64,000 nucleotides of DNA from Ruminococcaceae bacterium AM07-15 (GTDB lineage: Bacteria > Bacillota > Clostridia > Oscillospirales > Butyricicoccaceae). The stretch lies in assembly GCA_003477405.1 (NCBI GenBank), contig QUDE01000013.1:1-64000 (forward strand). Direction: 5' to 3'. A model generated the notes under the pieces. It made no database searches. It was not told the origin of the DNA and saw only the letters and a list, made by a program, of their open reading frames with translations. The translations under genes were made by a program, and so were the position numbers. This document shows positions 1-8,326 of the stretch, in pieces (position 1 is the stretch's first letter; each line of letters starts with the position of its first letter).

Positions 1-998
1 TTGCGGTACTGCTTCACGGCGAAGTGGTCCGGGTGCTCCTTCTCCAGCTTGGCGAACAGAATATCCACGGGCGACTGAAATTCCTCGTCGTCCTCTCTGG
101 CCTCCGATGCGTTGATGAGCTCCAGCAGCGTGAGAAAGTTCTTTTCTTTCGGCTCCGCCTCGTACCAGATATACCCGATCAGGGCGCAGTACAAAAGGCG
201 CTCGGCCTTGACCCAAAAATCTTCGGAGGATTTTTCCCCGTCGCCTTTGGTGTTGGCGATGATGACATTGACCAGCTTCAAAATATCTTTTTCGCTGCGA
301 ATGTAGGCGAAGGGGTTGTATTTCATGCTCTTTTTGAAGTTGATGGTGTTGAGGACCTTGATGCGGTACGGCTCATAGATGACCTTCCCGCGGGGGTCCC
401 GCATGGGTTTTCCGTTCTCGTCCAGCTTGGGGGCGCCCCGCCGCAGCATGGTCCCCACCTCGGACAAAAGCTGTCCTTTGGGATCGGTGACCACATAGGA
501 ACTGTGCATCTGCATGAGGGAGGGCTTGACGAAAAAACGGGTCTTGCCGCTGCCGCTTCCGCCGATGACCAGGATGTTTTTGTTCCGAGCATACTTGGGA
601 TTTTTCGGGCGGCTGGACATGGTGAGCTTTTCCGTCTGGGTCAGCGGGATATTCCAGTCAGGGACCGGATCGACATAGGGGGCAATATCGGCTGCCGTGC
701 CCCATCGGGCGCTGCCGTACTCGATGCCCTTGCGGTATTTGCGGGCGTTTTTCCCTTTGGCGTACACCGCCAGCCGGACGATGACCGCCCCGGCGATGCC
801 CACCAGCAGGTCCAGGGGATGCAGGCTTGGTGCCGCATAAGAAAACGCCTCCGTAAAGCCCTGACTCAAATGCAGGAACTTTTCAGAGGCGTCAAGGCCG
901 GGTGCAAGTCGCACCGCCTGGCAGAGCTTGTCAAAGAGATACACGAACAGCAGATACGGAAGGTTGAGGAGCAGCTTTTTCTTCCAGTCAACCATCAT
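1..998 (-). CDS. virD4: VirD4/TraG-type conjugative coupling protein (C-terminus cut by window edge)
   Basis: This is the N-terminal 332 codons of the ATPase that couples the relaxosome to the type IV secretion channel at the inner membrane. Two hydrophobic segments lie near residues 10-25 and 61-79. The Walker A motif GGSGSGKT is at about residues 146-153 and is followed by the conserved TDPKGQ stretch. Translation past residue 240 runs through ALIGYIWYEA and DHFAVKQYR, which matches firmicute VirD4 proteins. The start ATG overlaps the stop of pcfB by four bases (ATGA), so the two are translationally coupled. The gene runs off the left edge, so its real length is unknown. Confidence 0.93.
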   Translation of the reverse strand, partial: MMVDWKKKLLLNLPYLLFVYLFDKLCQAVRLAPGLDASEKFLHLSQGFTEAFSYAAPSLHPLDLLVGIAGAVIVRLAVYAKGKNARKYRKGIEYGSARWGTAADIAPYVDPVPDWNIPLTQTEKLTMSSRPKNPKYARNKNILVIGGSGSGKTRFFVKPSLMQMHSSYVVTDPKGQLLSEVGTMLRRGAPKLDENGKPMRDPRGKVIYEPYRIKVLNTINFKKSMKYNPFAYIRSEKDILKLVNVIIANTKGDGEKSSEDFWVKAERLLYCALIGYIWYEAEPKEKNFLTLLELINASEAREDDEEFQSPVDILFAKLEKEHPDHFAVKQYR

Positions 999-1483
999 AA
1001 TTCCACACCCCGGTCTTTGGTCTTGACCTTCTCCCGCTGGCGGTGCTGGGCTTTGGCCTGCTGCTTCGCCTGGGCCAGCTCCTTGCGGATGGAGGGCTTT
1101 TTCTCTTTCTCCAGGTTTTTTGCGGAAAACTCCCGGAAAGCCGCTGTGATAACGTCGGCATCCCGGCCCTTGAAGAACACCAGGTAGCGGGGTATCTCGC
1201 CGCTGGTGTCCTTTTTCAGCGCGAAGTCAATGCCGTACTTCTTGGCGGTGGCGGAAAAGGCCCGGATGTTCTGGTCGGTGATCTCGATGTTGGAAACGCC
1301 GGTGTTGTGCTTCATCAGCTGCCGGAGGGTCTGCTTTCCGTGGTGCAGTTTGGTCTTGCGGTCGGTCACTCCTTTCTGCATCTCGTCCAGCACCTTTTTC
1401 ATGGCCTGTTGCAGCATCCCGGCGGAGAGCTTGGTGGCCTCCACACAGAGGGCAACGGTGCGCTGGGTGACTTCTTCCTGCAT
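995..1483 (-). CDS. pcfB: PcfB family conjugation protein (DUF3801)
   Basis: This 162-residue protein matches the PcfB/DUF3801 family of Gram-positive conjugative elements, whose members are encoded next to the VirD4 coupling protein and support DNA transfer. The N-terminal half is helical (repeated VALCVEATKL and MKKVLDEMQ-type segments). The middle has a small alpha/beta core (IEITDQNIRAF, PRYLVFFKGRDADVI). The tail is a highly basic Lys/Gln coiled stretch. A GGAG site lies nine bases before the ATG. The gene begins six bases after the upstream replication gene and overlaps virD4. Confidence 0.9.
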   Translation of the reverse strand: MQEEVTQRTVALCVEATKLSAGMLQQAMKKVLDEMQKGVTDRKTKLHHGKQTLRQLMKHNTGVSNIEITDQNIRAFSATAKKYGIDFALKKDTSGEIPRYLVFFKGRDADVITAAFREFSAKNLEKEKKPSIRKELAQAKQQAKAQHRQREKVKTKDRGVEL

Positions 1484-1489
1484 GGTCTG

Positions 1490-2383
1490 TCATCTCCTTT
1501 CTCCGCTGCCGTACAGGTCGTGGTTCACCAGGGACGCATAGTAGCTGTCGATGGTGGCCGGGGCGTTATACAGGGCAGCCAGCAGATATTTCTTGATGTT
1601 GCGGACATAGGTGGTGTTCTCCCGCATACGGTCCAACACATACTCGATGTGAGAACTGTTCAGCTTCAGGAACCGGGATTTGACCACCTCCGCCGGATAG
1701 TCGTCCCCGGCAATGCGGATCGTCTCCCTGCGGGAACAGACAGTATCCACCATAAGTTCCACCAGCTCGTCCAAACGGTCACGGCCCATGCGCTCGTTCT
1801 GTGCGAGGATGTCATACTCGATGTTCTCCAAAATCAGCTCCCGATAGCTCTCTCGCTCCCGTATCCAGTCCCGTCCGGTCCGGTTGGCCCCTGCGGGGGA
1901 TTGGGGGCTAGATTGGATAGGATTTGATCCTTCCGTGCTTGTTGAATCAGTATTTTGTTCTTCAGGATTTCTTTTCTCTTTATTTAATTGCGGCCGGTTT
2001 TCCAGACATGGGTTATCCATATCCGGGTTTTCCGTATCTGGACAAGCCGTATCCGGCTCGTCCTCACACGGCTGGCCCGTGTCCGGGGGATAGGGCGTCT
2101 CGTAGATGACATACTCTACATCCACGATTTTGCCCTTGCTGTCCCGGAGGCGGTTGCGGACTATGTACCCGGCTCGTTCCAGCTCCTTCAGGGCTGATCC
2201 GATGCTGTCCGTGCCCTCCTTGCAGATTTTCGCCAGGCCCCTGGTGGTGTAGTTCCAGTCCTCCGGCAAGGATAGCATCATGGAGAGCAGCCCTTTGGAT
2301 TTCAGCGACAGCCCCGCATTCCGTAGGTGGTGGTTGGACATTACCGTGTAGTCGCGGGTTTTCTCAATGCGAAATACCGCCAT
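1490..2383 (-). CDS. Element replication initiator-like protein, winged-helix N-terminus plus DUF6017
   Basis: The first 100 residues (FRIEKTRDYTVMSNHHLRN, then LSLKSKGLLSMMLSLP and an HTH at about 45-75) form the winged-helix domain found in plasmid and ICE replication initiators. A low-complexity Pro/Asp/Ser-rich linker spans about 105-165. The C-terminus (about 175-290) matches DUF6017. Family knowledge places such proteins in autonomous replication or regulation of conjugative elements. Start: AAGGAGG seven bases before ATG. It leads the pcfB-virD4 operon. Function beyond DNA binding is inferred. Confidence 0.82.
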   Translation of the reverse strand: MAVFRIEKTRDYTVMSNHHLRNAGLSLKSKGLLSMMLSLPEDWNYTTRGLAKICKEGTDSIGSALKELERAGYIVRNRLRDSKGKIVDVEYVIYETPYPPDTGQPCEDEPDTACPDTENPDMDNPCLENRPQLNKEKRNPEEQNTDSTSTEGSNPIQSSPQSPAGANRTGRDWIRERESYRELILENIEYDILAQNERMGRDRLDELVELMVDTVCSRRETIRIAGDDYPAEVVKSRFLKLNSSHIEYVLDRMRENTTYVRNIKKYLLAALYNAPATIDSYYASLVNHDLYGSGERR

Positions 2384-2579
2384 GGTATCACCTCCTTTCG
2401 GCGGTTCGGAAAAGTGTTCATTTTTGGGGAAAAGACGGCCTCTACGCCACCCGGATACCCCAGAGGGGAAACCCTATGGGCGGCGGCCTTTCGGCTGATT
2501 ATGGATAAAAAAGCATGGGATTTTTGCCTCATTTAAAACAATTAAAACGAAAATGTAGCGTAATTTGTCTATAAAAATA

Positions 2580-2606
2580 CACCGCAGAAACTCTGCGGTG
2601 TTGCAA
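2580..2606. terminator. Hairpin at the low-GC cargo boundary
   Basis: A ten-base-pair stem (ACACCGCAGA) with a three-base loop is preceded by an AAAAT run. It could insulate the cargo from the divergent operon. It has no long T-tract, so termination is only likely. Confidence 0.4.
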
Positions 2607-2642
2607 TAATAATTAAATTTAAACGCATTTTCAAGTCGCCCA

Positions 2643-2671
2643 TTGCTGAAACTGGTAAAGTATGATATAAT
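2643..2671 (+). promoter_or_regulatory. Promoter of the Thoeris pair
   Basis: TTGCTG at 2643-2648 and TATAAT at 2666-2671 are separated by 17 bases, in an AT-rich region directly upstream of thsA. Confidence 0.6.
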
Positions 2672-2703
2672 TAAATTATATTATTAGATGTATACACAAA
2701 TTT

Positions 2704-3621
2704 ATGATAATACTAACTAAAAAAGTTATGAGATATTTTATGAAACGAATTTGGATTAACAAAAAATATATTTCTTCAATAGCGACGACGATTATTGGCG
2801 GTATTTACGCTTTTTTCGGTTTTATTGGAAATTTTGTATCATTAGATGGGGTTTTGCCCCAAGAATTGCCCTTTTATTCAAAGGTATTAATTAGTCTAGT
2901 AATTTTGGCTTTTTTATGGATTGTCTGTTTTCTAATTGTTGGGTGTACATTATCACGCAGAAAAAGGTTTGAGGTAATCTGCGGAAATAACGGCCATAAA
3001 TTATATGTCCAATATGGAGATTTATTTGATGCGAATGAAGTGCTCAATCCATGTGAACGAAGGAATATAATAATTCCTGTAAATAGATGCTTTGACACTA
3101 TAGTTGATAATCATTTAGTTTCAGAGCAAACGCTTCATGGAATTGCTTTTAAACAACTATATAGTTCTGGCAGATATACAGAGCAGTCCCTAAATGCAAC
3201 AATACAACGGCAGTTGTCTAATCAGCCTTATCAAGATATCGATATAATCGATAAACCCGAAGGGAACCTTAGACGGTACCCAGTCGGAACAATTGCCGAT
3301 ATTCCTAGCGATGAAACCACGCACCTATTCCTTTGGGCGTTAAGTACCTTTAATAGAGAGTTGAAAGCTCAAACATCTATGCAAGACTATGCACTAGCAG
3401 TACAAAAATTAATTGAAGCATGTAATAGTGAGTCTGAAGGTTTCCCTATTTTAATTCCACTAGTAGGGACAGGCCTTTCGAGAACAAAAAAAGACCAGAA
3501 AGATGTGCTTTCATACTTGGTACAAGCATTTAAATTGAATAAAAGTGAATTAAATTGTGATATTCATATCATTGTCCGTGAAACTATTAAAAGTGATATC
3601 CCCATAATGAATTTGAAATAA
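2704..3621 (+). CDS. thsA: Thoeris effector ThsA of the membrane-Macro type
   Basis: The predicted 305-residue protein has two transmembrane segments (about 22-44 and 60-81). A cytosolic domain from about residue 88 to the end matches the ThsA Macro-domain family (formerly DUF6430): YVQYGDLFD, then NIIIPVNRCFDT and the TLHG motif. In type II Thoeris this domain senses an ADP-ribose-derived signal made by the TIR partner, and the membrane part kills or arrests the infected cell. The next gene, 47 bases away, encodes that partner. No strong ribosome site precedes the first ATG, and ATG 2740 (MKRIW) is a possible alternative start. Base composition is far lower in GC than the flanking element genes, consistent with acquired cargo. 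Confidence 0.85.
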   Translation: MIILTKKVMRYFMKRIWINKKYISSIATTIIGGIYAFFGFIGNFVSLDGVLPQELPFYSKVLISLVILAFLWIVCFLIVGCTLSRRKRFEVICGNNGHKLYVQYGDLFDANEVLNPCERRNIIIPVNRCFDTIVDNHLVSEQTLHGIAFKQLYSSGRYTEQSLNATIQRQLSNQPYQDIDIIDKPEGNLRRYPVGTIADIPSDETTHLFLWALSTFNRELKAQTSMQDYALAVQKLIEACNSESEGFPILIPLVGTGLSRTKKDQKDVLSYLVQAFKLNKSELNCDIHIIVRETIKSDIPIMNLK

Positions 3622-3668
3622 AAATGCTTTAAAAATAAAAATTACTAAATTTTAGGAGGTACCTCAAA

Positions 3669-4181
3669 ATGTACAGAACTAGAACCTATATTGCTGCAGA
3701 CTGGGATGGCGATATTGATGCTGTAAATGCATTACACAATTGGAACAACGGAAAAAAATGGAGTCTGTCGTTTACAGATGCACATGATTTGACCAAATCA
3801 AGTGATAGCAGTCTAAATTGTAGCATTAAGGCTTCTCTTTCTACAAGAATGGATGCCTCTAAGACCTTTGTTCTTATCGTCGGAAAAGATACTAAGAGTC
3901 GCAAAGCAGGCGAATGCACATACTGCAACAACTATAAAGGCGGAAAGTGTTTAACGGGACATACAATAAATAATGACAGTTTTATTGAGTACGAATGTAA
4001 AAAAGCAGTTAGGGACAGAGATAAGTTGAAAATTATTGTTTTATATAATGCTGCAACAGTAGATAAGAGCAAATGTCCAGATGCAATTAAATCTTATGGC
4101 CAACATGTCGCAATGCAGAAAATGGAAAATGGAACCCATGTTTGGGATTATCAGGCCGTTAAAAATGCATTGGAAGCGTAA
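3669..4181 (+). CDS. thsB: Thoeris sensor ThsB, TIR-like (DUF1863) domain
   Basis: A single 170-residue domain matches the ThsB TIR-like family. YRTRTYIAADWDGD forms the first strand and loop, TFVLIVGKDT a central strand, and SFIEYECKKAV carries the likely catalytic glutamate (Glu109). On phage infection such TIR proteins use NAD+ to produce a nucleotide signal that activates ThsA; this is family knowledge, not seen here. GGAGG lies nine bases before ATG. Unusual features are Cys83, Cys86, Cys94 and His98 in a short insertion, a possible metal site. It is co-directional with thsA and ends facing the excisionase gene. Confidence 0.87.
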   Translation: MYRTRTYIAADWDGDIDAVNALHNWNNGKKWSLSFTDAHDLTKSSDSSLNCSIKASLSTRMDASKTFVLIVGKDTKSRKAGECTYCNNYKGGKCLTGHTINNDSFIEYECKKAVRDRDKLKIIVLYNAATVDKSKCPDAIKSYGQHVAMQKMENGTHVWDYQAVKNALEA

Positions 4182-4239
4182 CATATTATGAGCAATGGCG
4201 ATAGTCCATATTCTGTTGTGGTTTTTTCTTGATTGAACA

Positions 4240-4278
4240 ATTGGACCGCTGCAGGTGAACAGCCTGCGGCGGTCCAAT
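4240..4278. terminator. Convergent terminator between thsB and the excisionase gene
   Basis: The stem ATTGGACCGCTGCAGG pairs with CCTGCGGCGGTCCAAT around a seven-base loop. It lies between two convergent genes. Confidence 0.65.
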
Positions 4279-4282
4279 ATTC

Positions 4283-4492
4283 TTATTTCGTTTCGTCGTC
4301 CAGCCCCTCTGCTTTCAGCCACTCCTCAAAAGACTTCCTGGAAATGCGAATCATGTTGCCGATGCGGATCGTCTTGAACAATCCGGAGTTGGCGAGTTTA
4401 TAGGCCGAAGCGCGGCCAATACCGAGAATGGCTGCGATGTCATTCACGGTGTATGTTCTGCTTTGGGGCGTCTCTTTTTCGTTGGTGCTCAT
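4283..4492 (-). CDS. xis: Excisionase-like small HTH protein (first copy)
   Basis: The 69-residue product contains one winged-helix/MerR-like DNA-binding domain: YTVNDIAAILGIGRASAYKL is the HTH and IRISRKSFEEWL the wing. This is the usual layout of ICE excisionases, which bend attachment-site DNA and bias recombination toward excision. The start at 4492 is chosen because GGGAGG lies eight bases upstream. The segment upstream holds TGCTAATA direct repeats and an attachment core. A closely related copy lies at 8826-9023. No integrase follows, unlike standard xis-int pairs. Confidence 0.8.
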   Translation of the reverse strand: MSTNEKETPQSRTYTVNDIAAILGIGRASAYKLANSGLFKTIRIGNMIRISRKSFEEWLKAEGLDDETK

Positions 4493-4501
4493 AAAATGAT
4501 C

Positions 4502-4585
4502 CTCCCTTGCTAATAGCATTTTGAAATGGCCCCTGGAAGCCCTCTGTCACAAGGGGTTCCTGCTAATACCTTGCTAATACGACAT
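4502..4585. repeat. Three TGCTAATA direct repeats, probable recombinase arm sites
   Basis: TTGCTAATAGC (about 4507), CTGCTAATACC (about 4560) and TTGCTAATACG (about 4571) lie just upstream of xis. The second segment has matching copies near 9100. Spaced direct repeats near an attachment core fit integrase or excisionase arm-type sites. Confidence 0.45.
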
Positions 4586-4710
4586 TTGAAAAGCCGTTGT
4601 AAGGCAGCATATTTCAGGGGAATTTGTGCAAATTGACCTGCCTCCGGGCAGCACAATTTGCGAAGAAACAACACGGGAAGATATGATATGAACAATTTAC
4701 GAAATGGTAC

Positions 4711-4726
4711 GCCGTACTCCTAACGG
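4711..4726. other. Attachment-like core, junction of two stacked elements
   Basis: CGCC-G-TACTCCTAA here matches CGCC-A-TACTCCTAA at 9245-9257, where it lies in the anticodon-loop region of a tRNA-Arg(CCU)-like 3' fragment. The distance to the xis start is about the same in both places (~220 bases). Confidence 0.55.
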
Positions 4727-5010
4727 CTTCGAACAATTTATGACCTAGCTACATAAGGCTTTTTTGCTCTTTTAGGCATTTGCAGTACTGTATTGTGTCA
4801 TTTTCTATCAAAATATTCTTAGAATTGTTATAAAATCTATACAGGAAATTTCGGATAGTTCCTAGCCTCATGCGTATTTTTATTAAGAATCGTTCGAATC
4901 CATTATTAGCTTTCTCACTTATAGAGGCAACGCAAATATAGCGGAAACTTATGAAGCAAACAGGAGAGCGTGGCGCTCATGCACCACGCTCTCCTGCTTA
5001 TACTCTATCA
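4727..5010. other. AT-rich non-coding left end of the second element
   Basis: No gene is seen here. The only clear structure is the terminator hairpin near 4961-4995. Confidence 0.5.
4961..4995 (-). terminator. Terminator of the AAA/DUF4143 gene
   Basis: CAGGAGAGCGTGG and CCACGCTCTCCTG form a 13-bp perfect stem just past the minus-strand stop at 5011. Confidence 0.7.
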
Positions 5011-6459
5011 TTATTCCATTCCGTGATAGCCATGCTTTTCTGCATGACCAAGCAGATAGAGGAACGCAAAGGCCGGGATACGGATTAGATCTTTTCCGCT
5101 TTTCGTATTGTGGACGCCAAAATCATCGGCGGTTTTGGTCACCACGATGGAGGCCGCAGCCTCTCCACTCAACTCTACGATAGCGGAATCATCCGGGATG
5201 GGGGCGCCCTCCCGATATTTCACCTCAATGAGAATGTTCTTGGAATTGGAGTATTCCACCACAACATCAATTTCTTTGCTTCGCCTGCCACCACGATAAT
5301 AGCCCACCGATGCGGCCTGCTGATAATAGAATGCGGCCACATGCTTGTAAACGGCGGTTTCCACGACTTTTCCCATTTCCACCGGGTCACTCAGCATGGA
5401 ATCGTCCATTAAAACCGCATTGCGGATCGCCGCATCAGCAATATAGATCTTGGGACTGGCTTTGAGGACCTTTTTCCCCGCCATATTGACCGGCCAGCTC
5501 TGATAAATCAAGTTAGCGCTTTCCAAATAGTCAATATAATTTTCGACGGTAGGTCTGGAAACGCCATTCAGCTCCTTCGCAATCGCCTCAATAGAAACAA
5601 TTTCAGAAGAAACATTGCAGAGATAGAGGAAGATGCGCTCCAACTCTGTTGCGTTGCGGATCTTGTAAAGGGAGGGCAGGTCCCGCTTGAGTACTTTGTC
5701 CACCACATCCTCCCGCATGACCTGCTGGGCCAGGATGTCGTTGTCGGCCAGGGCCAGTTCGGGGAAGCCGCCTACTTGCAGATAGCGGTTAAAGTGGTTC
5801 TGTACCTTAGAGAGCTGCAGCATGATCTGGGTGCGTTCCTGCTGCGTCTTATACAGCAGTGGGGTGATCTTCAAATCATCCGGCAGGTTGGGGCGATCCA
5901 CATTCAGCAGCTCACAATACTCATAGAAAGACAGTGTCGGAACCTGGATGGCCGACCATCGCCCGGCGCCGCTCTCCTGGCTCCCCTTGACCAAAACCGG
6001 ACTGGCCGAGCCGGTGGCTACCACTTTGGTGTCCGGCTGCATATCGTAGATTGCCTTCAGCCATTTGTCCCAATCCTGCGCGTACTGAATTTCGTCAAAA
6101 AAGTAGTAGACATCCTGATCCGGATAGATGTTTTCGTGATAGCACTCCAGAATATCGTTCATGGCGCTCAGCTTCAGCATAGGATGATCCATGGAGACAA
6201 AGACAATCTTCTGGGGCGGAACACCGCTTTGAAGCAAGGCCTCGATCATCTGGTACTGTATGGTGGTCTTTCCCACTCGTCTTGTGCCGGTTAAAACCAC
6301 TGTGCGCCGGATGTCCGTCTGATTCAGGCGTTTCATGGCCTCGTAAAAGGCAAAGCGCTTATATGTTTTGGACAGTTTGGGGTTTACGACTCCTGTTTTC
6401 CACCAGGGGTTGTAGGAGACCAGCACTTTCAGCAGCCCTTCCTTGCTGATGATGGCCAT
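5011..6459 (-). CDS. AAA-family ATPase with C-terminal DUF4143 nuclease-like domain
   Basis: This 482-residue protein has Walker A GTRRVGKTT at about residues 58-66 and Walker B VYYFFDEIQ at about 117-125. A winged-helix segment (LNGVSRPTVENYIDYLESA) follows, and the C-terminal DUF4143 domain has SKEIDVVVE and ILIEVKYRE, a PD-(D/E)XK-like pattern. This large family is common on mobile DNA. Its role is unsettled, with toxin-like, defence and regulatory suggestions. The start at 6459 is preceded by AAAGGAGG. It is transcribed alone from a consensus promoter. Confidence 0.85.
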   Translation of the reverse strand: MAIISKEGLLKVLVSYNPWWKTGVVNPKLSKTYKRFAFYEAMKRLNQTDIRRTVVLTGTRRVGKTTIQYQMIEALLQSGVPPQKIVFVSMDHPMLKLSAMNDILECYHENIYPDQDVYYFFDEIQYAQDWDKWLKAIYDMQPDTKVVATGSASPVLVKGSQESGAGRWSAIQVPTLSFYEYCELLNVDRPNLPDDLKITPLLYKTQQERTQIMLQLSKVQNHFNRYLQVGGFPELALADNDILAQQVMREDVVDKVLKRDLPSLYKIRNATELERIFLYLCNVSSEIVSIEAIAKELNGVSRPTVENYIDYLESANLIYQSWPVNMAGKKVLKASPKIYIADAAIRNAVLMDDSMLSDPVEMGKVVETAVYKHVAAFYYQQAASVGYYRGGRRSKEIDVVVEYSNSKNILIEVKYREGAPIPDDSAIVELSGEAAASIVVTKTADDFGVHNTKSGKDLIRIPAFAFLYLLGHAEKHGYHGME

Positions 6460-6480
6460 GCAACCACCTCCTTTAACCAT

Positions 6481-6509
6481 ATAGTAGCGCTAATCTTCAT
6501 CTTTGTCAA
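6481..6509 (-). promoter_or_regulatory. Consensus promoter of the AAA/DUF4143 gene
   Basis: On the minus strand TTGACA (6509-6504) and TACTAT (6486-6481) are separated by 17 bases, directly before the ribosome site. Confidence 0.75.
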
Positions 6510-6605
6510 CTATCATTGCAACTGTACTTATAATAATTGCTCATTATTATTGATAATTGCACTACTATTCTATCCAAATCTAGAGGCGAGCATACCTCCG
6601 CTTTA

Positions 6606-8222
6606 CTACCGGTATCCCTTGTGCTGAGGACCTTTACTCTCTTGACTCTTTTCGTGTTCTCGCCTGCCAAGAAGTTCGTCTTCTTTTGCGACTGTGGGGT
6701 CATACCAATCTGCTTTTGCTCGAGCCCAGGACGCCCATTCAGAAAGATCCTGATCCGAATGTGCTTTTTCCATAGCAGAAACATAAGCACGGATTCTGCA
6801 CGCAATCTCATAATCTGCTGCACAGTTGACAAGTGCAAGGGTTCGATCCACTTCGGCATTATACCGTTGACGCTGCTCCTCTCGCCTTCGTTCCTGTTCC
6901 CGGCGCTGCCGCTCCGCCTCCTCCCGGGCCAAGCGTGCCTGCTTCACCTGCTCCGCCTCACCATAGATGGAGAGCATCATATCACCCAAACGGTCTTCCA
7001 GGACATAGAATCGGCAATCCCGAAATGTTTTTGCGCCGTTGATACATAGGCTCAATCGGCCATTGTAAACGGAATCATATTTGCGAATCTGCGGCTTTGC
7101 CGCCCACGAGTGCTTTTTACGCGCTTCCTCATATTCCAGCAACTTGAGATTTTCTTCTCTGGTTGGGGTATGTAGAATCTGGTCCGTCGCCTCAGAAAAT
7201 GTGAGTGTAACTATATCCTGGTCCCTTGCAAATTGAAGATCGTTCGTCAAACTCCACCCCAACGGTATCATCGCTTTGGCCAGCGCATCGATCAATCGAA
7301 AAATTCTCGGTTGCTGCTCTTCTGAAACCCCTTCAGCAAATGGAGGTGGAACTTCCCGTCTCCCGCGGTTCCAGTTTGGGCCCAATTCCCGCTCCAGCTG
7401 GCGCCTTCTCTTGTTCCACTCTGCAATTCGTTTCCGGTGTGCCACGATCTCCGGCCGCATACGGGCATGTTCCTGTGGAAGCAGGATCTGTGCTGCCACA
7501 TTCAGCACCACTTGTCGCTCTTCTTCAGGCAAAAAAGCCAGAGGCGCCGAGTTCTCACTTGGAGGCTCCACATGGCTGACCCCAGTTTGTATTCCCAGTT
7601 TCGTCTGTTCTTTTCCAGGCGGGAGTGGGAGTTTCTTGACAGGTTTTCCAGCCCGCAATTTTGCCCAATACCCCTGCGGCGGCGTGGGAATGTCCAGCGA
7701 CTTACAAACCTTATGGATGGCAACATCGGAAACTTTATACCGTTTCGCAACCTCTGTTACCGGCATGGACCAGACTTCCTGATACAGGGTCTCCCGGTGA
7801 TACACATTATAGGCTTGTCCAAACTTTTCAATCGTTTCCAGTGGATCAACAGTCGGTTGAGCAGCCTCTGACTCAGGCGGCTTTTGCGGAGGTGTCTCTG
7901 CTGGAGAGGACGCAGGGGACGACCCGGAGGCAGTTTCCTCCTGAAGTTTACATTTCTCTGTATCTGTGGTACCGGGCAAAGTTTCTTGTATCAGCTCAAC
8001 GACTGCATCCCCATCGCCGGAAAGGGGCGTCTGCTCCACGGATTTTCCGTAGTTGAGTTTGGTCCAATATCCAGAGGGCGGAACAGGGATCTGGGCCGCC
8101 TTGATCTTTGCCAGACATTTAGCGTATGGGATATTATATTTTTTGGATACACCCGCCACGGAGATGCTCCAGATCTCTTCGTAAAGTTCCTTTCGTGTCA
8201 AACGAATTTTAGAGGGTGGCAT
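6606..8222 (-). CDS. Uncharacterised protein with two repeated HTH modules and a coiled-coil
   Basis: The 538-residue product begins with a module of about 55 residues (LYEEIWSISVAGVSKKYNIP ending PPSGYWTKL). It is repeated at about residues 135-190 (LYQEVWSMPVTEVAKRYKVS ending PPQGYWAKL). Each module looks like an HTH followed by a conserved GYW motif. A Pro/Glu/Ser-rich linker separates them. The C-terminal half has a globular region and a long Arg/Glu/Gln coiled coil (about 415-450). I do not know a function. DNA binding is the likely activity. Start: the ATG at 8222 has AAGGAGG 11 bases upstream, which beats an in-frame TTG further up. Confidence 0.72.
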   Translation of the reverse strand: MPPSKIRLTRKELYEEIWSISVAGVSKKYNIPYAKCLAKIKAAQIPVPPSGYWTKLNYGKSVEQTPLSGDGDAVVELIQETLPGTTDTEKCKLQEETASGSSPASSPAETPPQKPPESEAAQPTVDPLETIEKFGQAYNVYHRETLYQEVWSMPVTEVAKRYKVSDVAIHKVCKSLDIPTPPQGYWAKLRAGKPVKKLPLPPGKEQTKLGIQTGVSHVEPPSENSAPLAFLPEEERQVVLNVAAQILLPQEHARMRPEIVAHRKRIAEWNKRRRQLERELGPNWNRGRREVPPPFAEGVSEEQQPRIFRLIDALAKAMIPLGWSLTNDLQFARDQDIVTLTFSEATDQILHTPTREENLKLLEYEEARKKHSWAAKPQIRKYDSVYNGRLSLCINGAKTFRDCRFYVLEDRLGDMMLSIYGEAEQVKQARLAREEAERQRREQERRREEQRQRYNAEVDRTLALVNCAADYEIACRIRAYVSAMEKAHSDQDLSEWASWARAKADWYDPTVAKEDELLGRREHEKSQESKGPQHKGYR

Positions 8223-8326
8223 CGCTGTTCTCACCTCCTTGTCTGGAACTACTGCCTTTTTCTCATCGGCTTGCAAAAGTTGTGCTTTTGACGATTCAGT
8301 ATCTGCAAGGATCGCTAAAAACTGTT

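Larger units (their letters stand above)
2384..2703. other. Intergenic region between replication operon and Thoeris genes
   Basis: These 320 bases separate divergent units. GC drops sharply rightward of about 2540, marking the cargo boundary. A hairpin (ACACCGCAGA/TCTGCGGTGT) lies at 2580-2602, and the Thoeris promoter lies at 2643-2671. No gene is seen. Confidence 0.6.
1..4723. mobile_element. Right part of an integrative conjugative element carrying Thoeris cargo
   Basis: The segment holds a VirD4 coupling protein, PcfB and a DUF6017 replication protein on the minus strand, then low-GC Thoeris genes, an excisionase and an attachment-like core near 4716. This module order is typical of Firmicutes conjugative elements. 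The left end lies outside the window and no integrase is visible, so the boundaries are inferred. Confidence 0.7.

Noticed and set aside
4510..4695. Small open frame upstream of the first excisionase gene
   Set aside because: It covers the arm-site repeats, has no ribosome site and is not conserved at the homologous second site.
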